This document shows, piece by piece, positions 33,397-44,159 of a DNA stretch of 64,000 nucleotides. Location of the stretch: contig CAWCLV010000001.1 of the NCBI GenBank assembly GCA_963796485.1, positions 1,488,001 through 1,552,000 of the forward strand, written 5' to 3'. The stretch's first letter is position 1; each line of letters starts with the position of its first letter. The stretch is from CAWCDJ01 sp963796485. Its GTDB lineage: Bacteria > Acidobacteriota > Terriglobia > Bryobacterales > Bryobacteraceae. The notes beneath the pieces are model-generated. The model had not been told where the DNA came from and did no database searches. It was given only the letters and a program-made list of their open reading frames with translations. The position numbers and the translations under genes are program-made.

Positions 33397-34483
33397 AGCC
33401 CTCCACGGCAAACTCGTCCGGCGGAATGGAGTGAATCGTGACGCCGCGGATCGCGATGGCATCCGCCCTGCGACGCCGCCCGATTCCTCCGGCCAGCGGC
33501 AACGCCTCGAGGCCCCCCAGGATCTTCGGGCCATAGTAGAAGAAGATGCGGTCTACGCACCCGCTTTCGAGCGCCGACCAGTTCAGCTTACTCCCCGCTT
33601 CGATCATCAGAGAGAGGTATTTCTGCCGCGCCAGCCAGGCAACCGTGGCGGCCAGGTCGGCCCGGCCCCCGGGCCCATCGAACACCAGGACCGGAATGCC
33701 GCGCGATTCTATGGCCTTACGCCGCTCGGGAGAGGAAGCCGAGGTCGTGACCACCGCCAGATCGTCCGCCGCGCCGCGGACCATCTTGGAATCGAGCGGC
33801 AGCCGCATTTGCGAATCCATCACGATCCGCAGCAGCGGCCGCGCCCGAGGTACTCCCGTGCGGTCGGTCAGCGCGCAATCGTCCGCCAGGACAGTGCCGA
33901 TCCCGGTGAGGATCGCGTCGTGATCGTGCCGCAGTTCCTGGACGTGCCCGCGGGCCCGCTCGCTCGTGATCCAGCCGCGATTGTCATCCGGAGCCGAAAT
34001 CTTGCCGTCGAGAGTAATGGCGGCCTTGAGCGTCACCAGCGGCCGTCCGGTGCGCATGAAATAGCCGAACGCCTCATTGAGCTTTTCCGCTTCGGCCGTA
34101 AACTCCGAGGCAATTTCCACCTCGAGCCCCGCCGCGCGCAGTTTGCGGAAGCCATCCCCGGCCACCAGCGGGTTTGGGTCCTGCATGGCGGCGACGACCC
34201 GCTTTACCCCCGCCCTAATCAGGGCGTCCGCACACGGCGGCGTCCGGCCCTGGTGCGAGCACGGTTCCAGGCTGAGATAGACGGTCGCGCCGCGAGCCTG
34301 TTCGCCCGCTTCCGCCAGCGCGGCCACTTCCGCGTGGCGCAAGCCCTCCCAGGTGTAGAACCCGCGGCCGATCACGCTGCCGTCCCGCACCACCACGGCC
34401 CCGACCATGGGGTTAGGGCTGGCGAGCGCACGGCCGCGTCGCGCCAGTTCCAGCGCCTCGCGTATGAAAATGTTTTCGGTCAT
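33377..34483 (-). CDS. ribD: Bifunctional riboflavin biosynthesis deaminase/reductase
   Basis: The product is 368 aa. The N-terminal deaminase domain carries zinc ligands in LRHAEVAAL and in SLEPCSHQGRTPPCADALI. The C-terminal reductase domain begins near residue 145 (PLVTLKAAITLDGKIS) with GWITSERARGHVQELRHDHDAILTGIGTVLADD and PLLRIVMDSQMRLP. Together they convert the GTP-derived pyrimidine to the ribitylamino form. Its ATG overlaps the ftsY stop by 4 nt. No ribA/B or ribH is present here. Confidence 0.93.
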   Translation of the reverse strand: MTENIFIREALELARRGRALASPNPMVGAVVVRDGSVIGRGFYTWEGLRHAEVAALAEAGEQARGATVYLSLEPCSHQGRTPPCADALIRAGVKRVVAAMQDPNPLVAGDGFRKLRAAGLEVEIASEFTAEAEKLNEAFGYFMRTGRPLVTLKAAITLDGKISAPDDNRGWITSERARGHVQELRHDHDAILTGIGTVLADDCALTDRTGVPRARPLLRIVMDSQMRLPLDSKMVRGAADDLAVVTTSASSPERRKAIESRGIPVLVFDGPGGRADLAATVAWLARQKYLSLMIEAGSKLNWSALESGCVDRIFFYYGPKILGGLEALPLAGGIGRRRRADAIAIRGVTIHSIPPDEFAVEGYVHRDS

Positions 34484-35430
34484 TCGGCGAAAAGAGATTC
34501 CACAAACTTCTCGGAATCGAAGGGCAGCAGGTCGTCCACCCGCTCGCCCACGCCGATGTAGCGGATCGGCAGGTCCAACTCGCGGGCGATCGCGACTACG
34601 ATCCCACCCTTCGCCGTGCCGTCGAGCTTGGTCAGCACAATCCCGGTAACCCCGGAGGTCTCGGTGAACTTGCGCGCCTGTTCGAGGCCGTTCTGCCCGG
34701 TGGTGGCGTCGAGCACCAGCAGCACCTCATGCGGCGCTTCCGGAATTACCTTTTTGGCGGTCCGGCTCATTTTCTGCAACTCCGCCATCAGGTTTTCCTT
34801 GGTCTGGAGCCGCCCGGCGGTGTCCACGATCACATAGTCCGACTTCCGCGCCTTCGCCGCGTTCAGGGAATCGAAGAGAACCGCGCTGGGGTCGCTGCCC
34901 GGCCCCTGGCGGATAACCGGGGTATCGGTCCGCGTACCCCAGATTTCCAGTTGTTCGATCGCGGCTGCCCGGAACGTGTCCGCCGCGCACAGCAGCACCG
35001 ATCGCTGCTCGGCCTTGAAGCGGCTCGCCAGTTTGCCTATGGTGGTGGTCTTGCCGGAACCGTTCACCCCCACAACCAGAATGACGGCCGGCGGCTCGGA
35101 TACGCGTGCCGGCGCGCGTTCGCTGGCCGAAAGAATTTCCAGCAGTTGCTCGCGAATCAGGCCCCTCAGTTCCGCGGCATCGTTCAACTGGTGCCGCGCC
35201 ACACGTTCCCGGATGCGCGCCAGGATCTCTTCCGTCGTGCGCACCCCGATATCGGCCGAAATGAGGGTGGATTCGAGCTCATCGAGAAGGTCGGCATCGA
35301 TCTCCTTCTTGCCCTTGACAGCATCCTCGAGCGCCGTCACGAGGCCCGCCCGGGTCTTCTGCACGCCGCTCTTCAATTTCTCGAGCAGGGTTGGCTCTTG
35401 TTCCACGGAGCCGAATAGAGTCTGGATCAT
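34480..35430 (-). CDS. ftsY: Signal recognition particle receptor FtsY
   Basis: This 316-aa SRP GTPase has NG domains and only a short acidic N-terminal part. G motifs: VNGVNGSGKTTTIGKLA (P-loop), AADTFRAAAIEQL, VDTAGRLQTKENLM, LTKLDGTAKGG, and the closing YIGVGERVDDLLPFDSEKFV. It docks ribosome-SRP complexes at the membrane. The short N-terminus suggests membrane binding through the N-domain helix. It heads the ribD-ribE transcript; a link to riboflavin synthesis is not evident beyond co-transcription. Confidence 0.94.
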   Translation of the reverse strand: MIQTLFGSVEQEPTLLEKLKSGVQKTRAGLVTALEDAVKGKKEIDADLLDELESTLISADIGVRTTEEILARIRERVARHQLNDAAELRGLIREQLLEILSASERAPARVSEPPAVILVVGVNGSGKTTTIGKLASRFKAEQRSVLLCAADTFRAAAIEQLEIWGTRTDTPVIRQGPGSDPSAVLFDSLNAAKARKSDYVIVDTAGRLQTKENLMAELQKMSRTAKKVIPEAPHEVLLVLDATTGQNGLEQARKFTETSGVTGIVLTKLDGTAKGGIVVAIARELDLPIRYIGVGERVDDLLPFDSEKFVESLFAE

Positions 35431-35572
35431 TTTGTCTCTATTCTACCAGCCGCCAAAAACTGCCGGCCCGCACGCAGATCGCCGCCAACTGTTCCCTTTC
35501 GCGCATCAGTTCGCTGCGGCCCCCCCGCCGGTGGCAGCCAATGTGCATTTCCGTTCTGCGAGGAGTACTGGC

Positions 35573-36124
35573 ATGTCCCCAGCAATTGGAGCAGCGATTA
35601 TCGCCGGTGTCGTCATCATACTCGCGATCGTATTCTGGCTGCTTTGGAATAGAAACCGTTCCGCAAGGCTTCAGTCGCGCTTCGGCCCGGAGTACGACGA
35701 AGCGGTTCGCGCCCACGGCAGCCGCGCCGGCGCCGAGGATGCCCTTCTGAACCGTCAGAAGCGGATGCAAAACGTACAAATCCGCCGGCTTCTGCCGGAG
35801 GAGCGCGACCGCTTCGCCGATCAGTGGCTTCAAACACAGAACGAATTCGTGGACAGCCCCTTGAAGGCCATCCAGGATGCGGACCGGCTGGTTTCCGAAC
35901 TGATGCTCGCGCGCGGATACCCGATGGCCGACTTCGACCGTCGAGCCGAAGACTTGTCCGTCGATCATCCGCGCGTTGTACAGAACTACCGGGCCGCGCA
36001 TGAGGTCGCCCTCAGGAGCGAACAGGCAAGCACGGAGGATCTCCGTAAGGGCCTGGTGCACTATCGCGATCTCTTCGACGAGTTACTCGAAGCCCATGCA
36101 ACCGGGCCAAGGAGGGAGTTATGA
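35573..36124 (+). CDS. Membrane-anchored helical hypothetical protein, paralogue of the next gene
   Basis: The ATG at 35573 follows a GAGGAG ribosome site and gives 183 aa. One N-terminal helix (IGAAIIAGVVIILAIVFWLLW) is followed by a basic stretch and a long helical region. Residues about 80-180 (ERDRFADQWLQTQNEFVDSPLKAIQDADRLVSELM ... TEDLRKGLVHYRDLFDELL) align with the whole downstream protein. Opening frames further upstream lie inside the divergent ftsY and are rejected. Family unknown to me; the pair is joined by a 4-nt ATGA overlap. Confidence 0.72.
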   Translation: MSPAIGAAIIAGVVIILAIVFWLLWNRNRSARLQSRFGPEYDEAVRAHGSRAGAEDALLNRQKRMQNVQIRRLLPEERDRFADQWLQTQNEFVDSPLKAIQDADRLVSELMLARGYPMADFDRRAEDLSVDHPRVVQNYRAAHEVALRSEQASTEDLRKGLVHYRDLFDELLEAHATGPRREL

Positions 36125-36459
36125 ACAGGGTCGAAGAACACGTTTCAACCGCCGATCTCGCCGGCAGAGGCGAGGCTCGCGAACGCTCGAATGAGCCTTT
36201 GCTGCCTGCCGATTTTGTCCAGGATCTGCGCAACCGGTGGGACCGCGTCCAGACCGGATTCGTGGACGAGCCGCGCTCGTCCGTTCAACAGGCCGACGAA
36301 CTGGTGGCGCTCGCCATCAAACGGCTGGCAGAGAGCTTCGCCTCGGCCAGAGAGGGACTCGAGCAACAGTGGGCCCGGGGAGAGGACGTAAACACGGAGG
36401 ATCTGCGCATCGCACTGCAGAAATACCGTTCCTTTTTCCAGCGGCTCTTGTCCGTCTAA
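36121..36459 (+). CDS. Small helical hypothetical protein, soluble paralogue of the preceding gene
   Basis: The product is 112 aa, coupled by an ATGA overlap to the gene before it and preceded by GGAGG. The core LRNRWDRVQTGFVDEPRSSVQQADELVALAIKRL and the end NTEDLRIALQKYRSFFQRLL correspond to RFADQWLQTQNEFVDSPLKAIQDADRLVSELML and STEDLRKGLVHYRDLFDELL in the upstream protein, minus the membrane anchor. An intra-operon duplication with loss of the anchor is inferred. Possibly the two interact. Confidence 0.72.
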   Translation: MNRVEEHVSTADLAGRGEARERSNEPLLPADFVQDLRNRWDRVQTGFVDEPRSSVQQADELVALAIKRLAESFASAREGLEQQWARGEDVNTEDLRIALQKYRSFFQRLLSV

Positions 36460-36498
36460 GGCGGCCCGGAGAGAGGTATCGTCTGTAAAATAGAAGCG

Positions 36499-37611
36499 GT
36501 GCCACTTGTTCCGCCGTATATCGAATCGCTGAGGCCGTACGAAGCCGGACGGACGATTGAGTCGGTCCGGAAGCAGTACGGCCTCGAGCACATCGCCAAG
36601 CTGGCGTCTAACGAAAATCCCCTGGGAACCTCGCCGAAGGCGGTGGAAGCCATGACCCGCGTGCTGACCGGGTTGAACTTCTACCCGAACGGCGGGCTCG
36701 ACCTCCGCGAGGTGCTGGCGCGGGAGTTCGACCTCAAACTGGAGAACGTCATTGCCGGCAGCGGTTCGGAAGGCATCATGTCCAATATCATCCGGACCCT
36801 CCTCTGCGACGAAGATGAGGTGCTGACCACCGAGGCGGCCTTCATCGGCTTCCAGGTGCTGGCGCGCTCCCGCGGCGTGAAGTATCGGACCGTACCCTAT
36901 TGCGACTGGCGCTACGACCTGCCCGCGCTGGCGGCCGCCATCAACGAGCACACGAAGATCGTCTATCTCGCGAACCCCAACAATCCGACCGGCACTATTT
37001 TTACCAGGCACCAGTTCGACGACTTCTACCGGCACGTGCCGGAACGGGTCCTGATCATCCTCGACGAGGCCTACTTCGAGTACGCGAAGGATAATCCGAA
37101 GTACCCGGATTCCATGCACTACCGCTACGACAACGTGATCACGCTGCGCACCTTCTCGAAGATCTATGGACTTGCCGGAGCGCGCATCGGCTACGGTTTC
37201 GCCCACGAGGAATTGATCCGCAACCTGCTCAAGGTAAAACTTCCGTTCGAGCCCTCCACTCCCGCGCAGGCGGCCGGCGTCGCGGCCCTCGCCGACAAGG
37301 AGTTTCTGCACCGCTCGCTCGAGTTGAACGCGCGCGGAATGCGCTACTTGCGGGAGGGGTTGGAGGACCTCGGAATGACGGTGGTCCCTTCCGAAGCGAA
37401 TTTTCTGATGACCGTCCTGCCTTCCGCCGGGGACGCCGCGCGTGTCTTCGAGGAACTGCTGGCGCAGGGCGTTGTCATCCGGCCATTGGCGGCTTTCGGC
37501 CTGCCCAACTGCCTGCGCATTTCCACCGGCACGGACGAGGATAATCGCCTGTGCATCGAGGCCATGAGGAGAACCTATGCCGCAAACGCTGGAGCATCCC
37601 GCGCCGATTGA
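36499..37611 (+). CDS. HisC-like aminotransferase, probable aromatic (tyrosine) aminotransferase
   Basis: The 370-aa PLP fold-type I enzyme starts at GTG 36499. Features: LASNENPLGTSPKAVEAM, AGSGSEGIMSNII, ANPNNPTGTIF, LDEAYFEYAKD and the PLP Lys in RTFSKIYGLAGARIGYG. By sequence it resembles histidinol-phosphate aminotransferase, but a hisC is already in the his operon, and here the next two genes are HPPD and an FAH-family hydrolase, with a 35-nt overlap into HPPD. I infer that it transaminates tyrosine (or phenylalanine) to feed HPPD. Dual use in histidine synthesis is possible. Confidence 0.85.
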   Translation: MPLVPPYIESLRPYEAGRTIESVRKQYGLEHIAKLASNENPLGTSPKAVEAMTRVLTGLNFYPNGGLDLREVLAREFDLKLENVIAGSGSEGIMSNIIRTLLCDEDEVLTTEAAFIGFQVLARSRGVKYRTVPYCDWRYDLPALAAAINEHTKIVYLANPNNPTGTIFTRHQFDDFYRHVPERVLIILDEAYFEYAKDNPKYPDSMHYRYDNVITLRTFSKIYGLAGARIGYGFAHEELIRNLLKVKLPFEPSTPAQAAGVAALADKEFLHRSLELNARGMRYLREGLEDLGMTVVPSEANFLMTVLPSAGDAARVFEELLAQGVVIRPLAAFGLPNCLRISTGTDEDNRLCIEAMRRTYAANAGASRAD

Positions 37612-38704
37612 AAAAGACTTCCTGCCCCTGAACGGGACGGACTACGTCGAGTTCTACGTCGGAAACGCCCGCCAGGCCGCGCACTTCTATCGCACGGCCT
37701 TCGGGTTCCGCCTGGCGGCTTACCGCGGACCGGAAACCGGCACGCGCGACCGCGTCTCGTATGTCCTGCAGCAGGGCAAAATCCGCTTCGTCCTGACCAC
37801 GGCGCTCCACTCCGACCATCCGGTCAGCGAACTCGTCGGCCTGCACGGCGACGGCGTACACGATATCGCCCTCTGGGTGGACGACGCCCAATCCGCATGG
37901 CGCGAGACGGTGGACCGCGGGGCGCGCAGCATCCGCCCTCCCGAAACTTCGCGGGACGAGCAAGGCGAGGCGCGCATCGCTTCCATTTCCACCTACGGCG
38001 ACACCATCCACACGTTCGTAGAGCGGAGCGCGTACCGCGGCGTCTTCCTCCCCGGCTTCGTCGCAGCCCCGAACGAAGACGAGTTGTCGCGCCCGGTGGG
38101 GCTGAAGCACATCGACCACATGGTCGGGAACGTCGGCCTGGGCGAGATGAACCGCTGGGTGGATTTCTACCGCGACGTGATGGGCTTTAAGATGTTCAAG
38201 CACTTCGACGACAAGGACATCTCGACGGAATATTCGGCCCTCATGTCGAAGGTGATGTCCAATGGCAACGAGCGGGTGAAGTTTCCGATCAACGAGCCCG
38301 CGGCGGGCAAACGCAAATCGCAGATCGAGGAATACCTGGAGTTCTATCGCGGCCCCGGCGTGCAGCACATCGCCATGGCTACGGACAACATCATCGGGAC
38401 GGTAGGCTCGCTGCGCCGCCAGGGCGTGGACTTTTTGCGGGTTCCCAATACCTACTACGAAGACCTTCTGGAGCGTGTCGGCCCGATCGACGAGCCGCTG
38501 GCAGAGTTGGCGGAGCTCGGCATCCTGGTGGATCGCGACGACGAAGGCTACATGCTGCAGATTTTTACCCGTCCCGTGGAAGACCGGCCCACTTTGTTCT
38601 ACGAAATCATTCAGCGGAAAGGCAGCCGCAGTTTCGGCAAGGGCAATTTCAAGGCGCTATTTGAGGCCATCGAGCGCGAGCAGGAACGCCGCGGCAACCT
38701 ATAG
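37577..38704 (+). CDS. hppD: 4-Hydroxyphenylpyruvate dioxygenase
   Basis: The 375-aa Fe(II) dioxygenase converts 4-hydroxyphenylpyruvate to homogentisate. Two vicinal-oxygen-chelate domains are seen. The iron ligands fit H in LKHIDHMVGNV, H in GVQHIAMAT and E in TLFYEIIQRKG, followed by the conserved C-terminal helix SFGKGNFKALFEAIEREQ. The ATG has a GAGGAG ribosome site inside the aminotransferase gene, whose end it overlaps. It is the second gene of a three-gene tyrosine-degradation unit; homogentisate dioxygenase is not in the window. Confidence 0.93.
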   Translation: MPQTLEHPAPIEKDFLPLNGTDYVEFYVGNARQAAHFYRTAFGFRLAAYRGPETGTRDRVSYVLQQGKIRFVLTTALHSDHPVSELVGLHGDGVHDIALWVDDAQSAWRETVDRGARSIRPPETSRDEQGEARIASISTYGDTIHTFVERSAYRGVFLPGFVAAPNEDELSRPVGLKHIDHMVGNVGLGEMNRWVDFYRDVMGFKMFKHFDDKDISTEYSALMSKVMSNGNERVKFPINEPAAGKRKSQIEEYLEFYRGPGVQHIAMATDNIIGTVGSLRRQGVDFLRVPNTYYEDLLERVGPIDEPLAELAELGILVDRDDEGYMLQIFTRPVEDRPTLFYEIIQRKGSRSFGKGNFKALFEAIEREQERRGNL

Positions 38705-39490
38705 ATGAAGCTCTGCACATTTGAAGTGTCCACGCCGGTGGGTCGTCACCGGCGCGTGGGCGCGTTCAAGGACGGCATGATCGCCGACCTGAACTTCGCA
38801 ACCGCCTGGTATCTGGAGCAGCAGGGCGAAGCCGAGCCGCAGCGCCTGGCCGATGCACTGGTCCCGGCGGCCATGCCCGATTTCCTCGCCGCCGGCCTGC
38901 GCGCCATGCACACCGCCGAAGAACTGTTCCTCGGCGATGGCCCGCGTCCCACCGATTGGTGGAAGCACAGTCCCCCGCCCAAGGGTCCGAATGACGAAAC
39001 CCTCGTCTATCACCCCCGGGAGGTGCGCCTCCTGGCCCCGATCGTGAACCCGGCGCGCGTCGGAACCGACGAGGAAGTGCGGTGCGGCGAAGCCTTCTAC
39101 ACCGAAGTGAAACTGGCCGCGGTGATCGGCAAGGCCGGTGTATGCGTGCCCGCCCTGGAAGCCCGCCAGCACATCGCCGGTTTTACCGCGATGAACGACC
39201 TCGGCACGCGCACGGCGCTCGGCCCTTATTTGGTTACCCTGGACGACATCGGAAATCCTTACGACTTGGAAGCCGTGATCCGCGTCAACGGTAAGGAGTG
39301 CGGCCGGGCCAATTCCGCCAATCTCCGTCCGAAGTTCGAAGAGGCGATCGAACGCTTATCCGCCCGGGACCCCGTCCTGCCGTGCGATATTATCGCGTTC
39401 CCGTTCGACCTCACCCCCGAGGTTCGCCTGGGAGACGCGATCGAAGTCGAGATCTCGAAAATCGGAACTCTCCGGACGCGGGTTGTCTGA
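38705..39490 (+). CDS. Fumarylacetoacetate hydrolase family protein
   Basis: The 261-aa enzyme has the FAH C-terminal fold. Metal and active-site stretches are TDEEVRCGEAFYTEVKLAAVIGKAG and HIAGFTAMNDLGTRTA, then CDIIAFPFDLTPEVRLGDAIEVEISKIGTLRTRV. It starts directly after the HPPD stop. In the tyrosine pathway the expected reaction is cleavage of fumarylacetoacetate. The length is closer to the short FAH-domain hydrolases/decarboxylases than to full FAH (~420 aa), so another 1,3-diketone substrate is possible. Confidence 0.82.
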   Translation: MKLCTFEVSTPVGRHRRVGAFKDGMIADLNFATAWYLEQQGEAEPQRLADALVPAAMPDFLAAGLRAMHTAEELFLGDGPRPTDWWKHSPPPKGPNDETLVYHPREVRLLAPIVNPARVGTDEEVRCGEAFYTEVKLAAVIGKAGVCVPALEARQHIAGFTAMNDLGTRTALGPYLVTLDDIGNPYDLEAVIRVNGKECGRANSANLRPKFEEAIERLSARDPVLPCDIIAFPFDLTPEVRLGDAIEVEISKIGTLRTRVV

Positions 39491-39492
39491 CC

Positions 39493-41091
<1,599 letters not shown>

Positions 41092-41136
41092 GATGTGGTT
41101 ATGCTTCCTCTAGGCGCCCTATCGTAATATGGTCTC

Positions 41137-41739
41137 ATGAACCGGATTATCGGTGGCTTGGCGGTAGCGCTCTTTTGTGTCTGCCACACCCCTGCCCAAG
41201 TCATCGAATTCGAGTCACACGGGCTTAAGTATCAGACACTTACAAAGTCTGGTGTCACTCTGATGTTCGCCCGGCTGCCGGTTCACCTGCGAGAGTACGC
41301 GATTGTCCAAGTCGCGGTGTCGAACGGTTCCGGCGGCCCTTATGTGATCCGGCCTGAGGATTTTACCTGGGTGAGGGAGGACGGAACGCTCGTGCATGCC
41401 GCCGCCGCGAAAGAGGTGGTCACGGTTCTCTCGCAAAAGGGCACGGGCAACGACGTCATCAAACTCGTCACCACTTACGAAGCCTCTATCTACGGCTCGC
41501 ACATGCGTTCGACGAACGGCTTTGAAGAGCGGCGCCAGGCGGCGCTGGCGATGAGTGCGACGAAATTACGGGCTGCCGCGACGGCGAGTGCGCTGGCTAT
41601 GGTCCAGACCAAACTGCCTCCCGGCGAATCGACCGACGGCGCCGTGTTCTTCCCCTCGGAAGGCAAGCTGCTGGGCCCCGGGCATCTGATCGTCCGGACG
41701 AACACGGACCTCTTCGACTTCAACAACAACTCGTACTAG
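41137..41739 (+). CDS. Secreted hypothetical protein
   Basis: The product is 200 aa with a clear signal peptide (MNRIIGGLAVALFCVCHTPAQ). The body is beta-rich at first (FESHGLKYQTLTKSGVTLMFARLPVH... VQVAVSNGSGGPYVIRPEDFTWVREDGTL), resembling a small Ig-like module. A helical Ala-rich segment near 130-160 and another strand (FFPSEGKLLGPGHLIVRTNTDLFDF) follow. I do not recognise the family. Transcribed alone, divergent from pckA. Confidence 0.62.
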   Translation: MNRIIGGLAVALFCVCHTPAQVIEFESHGLKYQTLTKSGVTLMFARLPVHLREYAIVQVAVSNGSGGPYVIRPEDFTWVREDGTLVHAAAAKEVVTVLSQKGTGNDVIKLVTTYEASIYGSHMRSTNGFEERRQAALAMSATKLRAAATASALAMVQTKLPPGESTDGAVFFPSEGKLLGPGHLIVRTNTDLFDFNNNSY

Positions 41740-41795
41740 ACGACCGGCGCCGCAGGCGGAAAGCCCGCGCCACATAGCTCAGGCCACCATTTGGC

Positions 41796-44159
41796 CTAAG
41801 CCCCTTGCAGCCGCGTCAGCAGCGCCTCGATTTTTCCCTTCTCGTCGCTAGTCGGGGTGCTTTTTAATGCCTGCTGCAGCTCTTTGACGGCGCTCGGCTT
41901 GTCTCCCTTCTGGGAGTACGCCATAGCGAGGTGATAGCGGAAAAGGGCCTGTTTCGGGGATTTGTCGACCAACCCCTTGAATATCTGGATGGCGCTGTCG
42001 CTCAGGTTTTTCTTCAGATAAATCCAGCCCAGCGTGTCCGAGATCTCGTCCACCTGGGGCCGCAACTGCTTGGCACGCCCCGCCTTCGTCAAGGCATCGT
42101 CGAGGTCGCCGTTGTGCTCGGCGAGCAGGAACGCCAGATTGTTCAGGGAAACGTAATCGGACCCATCCACCTTCAGGGCAGCCTCGTAGGCCTGCCTGGC
42201 TTCCTGCCATCTTCCGACGTGATCCAGGCTCAACCCCAGGGTCCTCAGCACCGCGACGTTCTCCGGCAGGATCTGGCGGGCCTGTTGCAGATTGCCTATA
42301 GCGGAAGCGTCGTCCCCCTTCCGGCGATACACCTCTCCCAGTGAGAGGTATGCGTCGCCGCGCTGTTTGGAGTCCTTATCGAGTCCGTTCAGGTAGCCGG
42401 TGAACGCCGCGACGGCCTCGTCGTAATGTCCCAACTGAGCGGCCGTATTTCCCAAGGCCAGCCGCAGATCCTCCCGGGCGGGAGCCTTGGCGGATTCATC
42501 GCGCAGAAGTTGCAGCGCCGCATCCGGCTTTTTCTGCGCCAGCTCCGTCTGAACGATGCCGATCAGGCCGCGGGGATTTGCGGGGCTGAGCTGATAAGAC
42601 TTGCGAAATGCATCTTCCGCGTCCTTGTATTTTTGCTGGCTCAGATTGAGCAGTCCCATCTGAAAATACACGTCCGGGGAATTGGGCGCTTCCTTAACCG
42701 TCGCGTTCAGGGCGCTTCGGGCCTCATCGAATTTCTGCTGGCCCATCAAAGCGGCGGACGCAATCAGCTTGGCCCCGAGATTGTTCCGGTCGAGGCCCAG
42801 GATCTGTCCGGCGCTCTTTAACGCCGAGTCGTATTCGCGGAGAGCGGTCTGCAATTGCGCCAGCGCCAGCCGCGCCATGACGTAGTCCGGCCGCAAGTCG
42901 ATCGCCTTCTGGTACGATTGGCGCGCCTGTTCCCACTCCCCCCGGGCCTGGTGCGTCCGGCCAAGATTGAACCGCGCCACGGCATTATCCGGCGCCGCGG
43001 TCACCACGGCCTGTAACTCCGAGAGGGCGCGCGTCACGTCTCCCTTGTCCAGCAGGAAGCTCGCGGCCAGCCCCTTGGCATCCGGGTCGTTCGGGTTCCC
43101 TTTCAGGATCTGCGCGTTGATATCGGCCGCTTCCGCGCGTTTGCCCTGGCGCATCAGAACTTCGATGATGCGCTTTTCGAACGTCAGCTTGCGTTGGGGA
43201 TCCCTGCCGGCGCCCTCGCGATACTCCCGTATGGCGGAATCGCCATCGCCCAGCCGCAGATAAAAATCGCCGACCACGAGGGATGCCTGCGGGAATTCGT
43301 TCGCGTGCGATTTGATTTGCTGCAAAGTCTGAAGCATGCCATCCCGGTTGCCCGTCAGGACGTAATGCGTCGCCAGGCTCGTCAAATATCCGAACTGTTT
43401 GGGATTATTCTGGAAAGCCGTTTTCAGCACCTGCTCGGCTTCGGCGGTTTTCTTCTGGAAAAACAGCAGCCGGTAGAGCTCGTTATATGCCGATTGCAGG
43501 GATTTGTTGCTATCGATGACCTGCCGGAACAATTGCTCGGCTCGGGCGTAGTCACCGCTGGCCGCGGTGGTGCGCGCCAACTGCATCACTACATTCGTTT
43601 GGCCCGGTTTGGTTGCATTGGCCTTCTGATATTCCGCCATCGCGCCGGCCAGGAACTCCCTCGCCTCGTCCTTACGCGCCGTGCTGAGCGCCTTCAACGA
43701 CCGGGCGAAGTTCAGGTCGCCCATCAGACGGTGCCCGTCGAACGAATTGGGGTCCTTTTTCAGCAACTCCGCGCAGAAATGCTCCGTCTCGTCCAGCAGT
43801 TGCTTTTGGTCCCGTCCCACGGTGAGGTAGATCTCGGAGAGCTGAATCCCGGCGCTCCAGTGGTTCGGATCCGCGGGAGGGAGCAGTTCCAAAGCTCGCC
43901 GCAGCGCCTGGACAGCTTCCGCCGTCATGCCGAGTCGCAGCGAGGTCTGGCCCAGCCTGTAATACGCGGGTCCGTATCGCTGGTCTTTCTGTATCGCATC
44001 CTTGTACATGATGCGGGCTTCTTTGTACTTGCCCTTGGCGAAATACCTGTTGCCGCTCTCCAGGTATCGGACTTTCGCGACATTGGGATCGGGGTTGCAG
44101 GAAACCAGCCCGAAAACCAGCAGGAGGAGTAGTGTCGATACACTTCGCGTGCGATGCAT
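41796..44159 (-). CDS. TPR-repeat lipoprotein, PrsT-like
   Basis: The protein is 787 aa. A lipoprotein signal (LLLLLVFGLVSC, lipobox Cys at residue 21) is followed by about 17-20 tetratricopeptide repeats to the C-terminus (for example YLESGNRYFAKGKYKEARIMYKDAIQ and ARFNLGRTHQARGEWEQARQSYQKAIDLRP). The order lipobox, an NRYFAKGKYKEA-type first repeat and a very long repeat array resembles the TPR protein of PEP-CTERM/exosortase systems. A PEP-CTERM protein occurs at 57502, but no exosortase is in the window, so the assignment is inference. It probably scaffolds envelope assembly. Confidence 0.82.
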   Translation of the reverse strand: MHRTRSVSTLLLLLVFGLVSCNPDPNVAKVRYLESGNRYFAKGKYKEARIMYKDAIQKDQRYGPAYYRLGQTSLRLGMTAEAVQALRRALELLPPADPNHWSAGIQLSEIYLTVGRDQKQLLDETEHFCAELLKKDPNSFDGHRLMGDLNFARSLKALSTARKDEAREFLAGAMAEYQKANATKPGQTNVVMQLARTTAASGDYARAEQLFRQVIDSNKSLQSAYNELYRLLFFQKKTAEAEQVLKTAFQNNPKQFGYLTSLATHYVLTGNRDGMLQTLQQIKSHANEFPQASLVVGDFYLRLGDGDSAIREYREGAGRDPQRKLTFEKRIIEVLMRQGKRAEAADINAQILKGNPNDPDAKGLAASFLLDKGDVTRALSELQAVVTAAPDNAVARFNLGRTHQARGEWEQARQSYQKAIDLRPDYVMARLALAQLQTALREYDSALKSAGQILGLDRNNLGAKLIASAALMGQQKFDEARSALNATVKEAPNSPDVYFQMGLLNLSQQKYKDAEDAFRKSYQLSPANPRGLIGIVQTELAQKKPDAALQLLRDESAKAPAREDLRLALGNTAAQLGHYDEAVAAFTGYLNGLDKDSKQRGDAYLSLGEVYRRKGDDASAIGNLQQARQILPENVAVLRTLGLSLDHVGRWQEARQAYEAALKVDGSDYVSLNNLAFLLAEHNGDLDDALTKAGRAKQLRPQVDEISDTLGWIYLKKNLSDSAIQIFKGLVDKSPKQALFRYHLAMAYSQKGDKPSAVKELQQALKSTPTSDEKGKIEALLTRLQGA

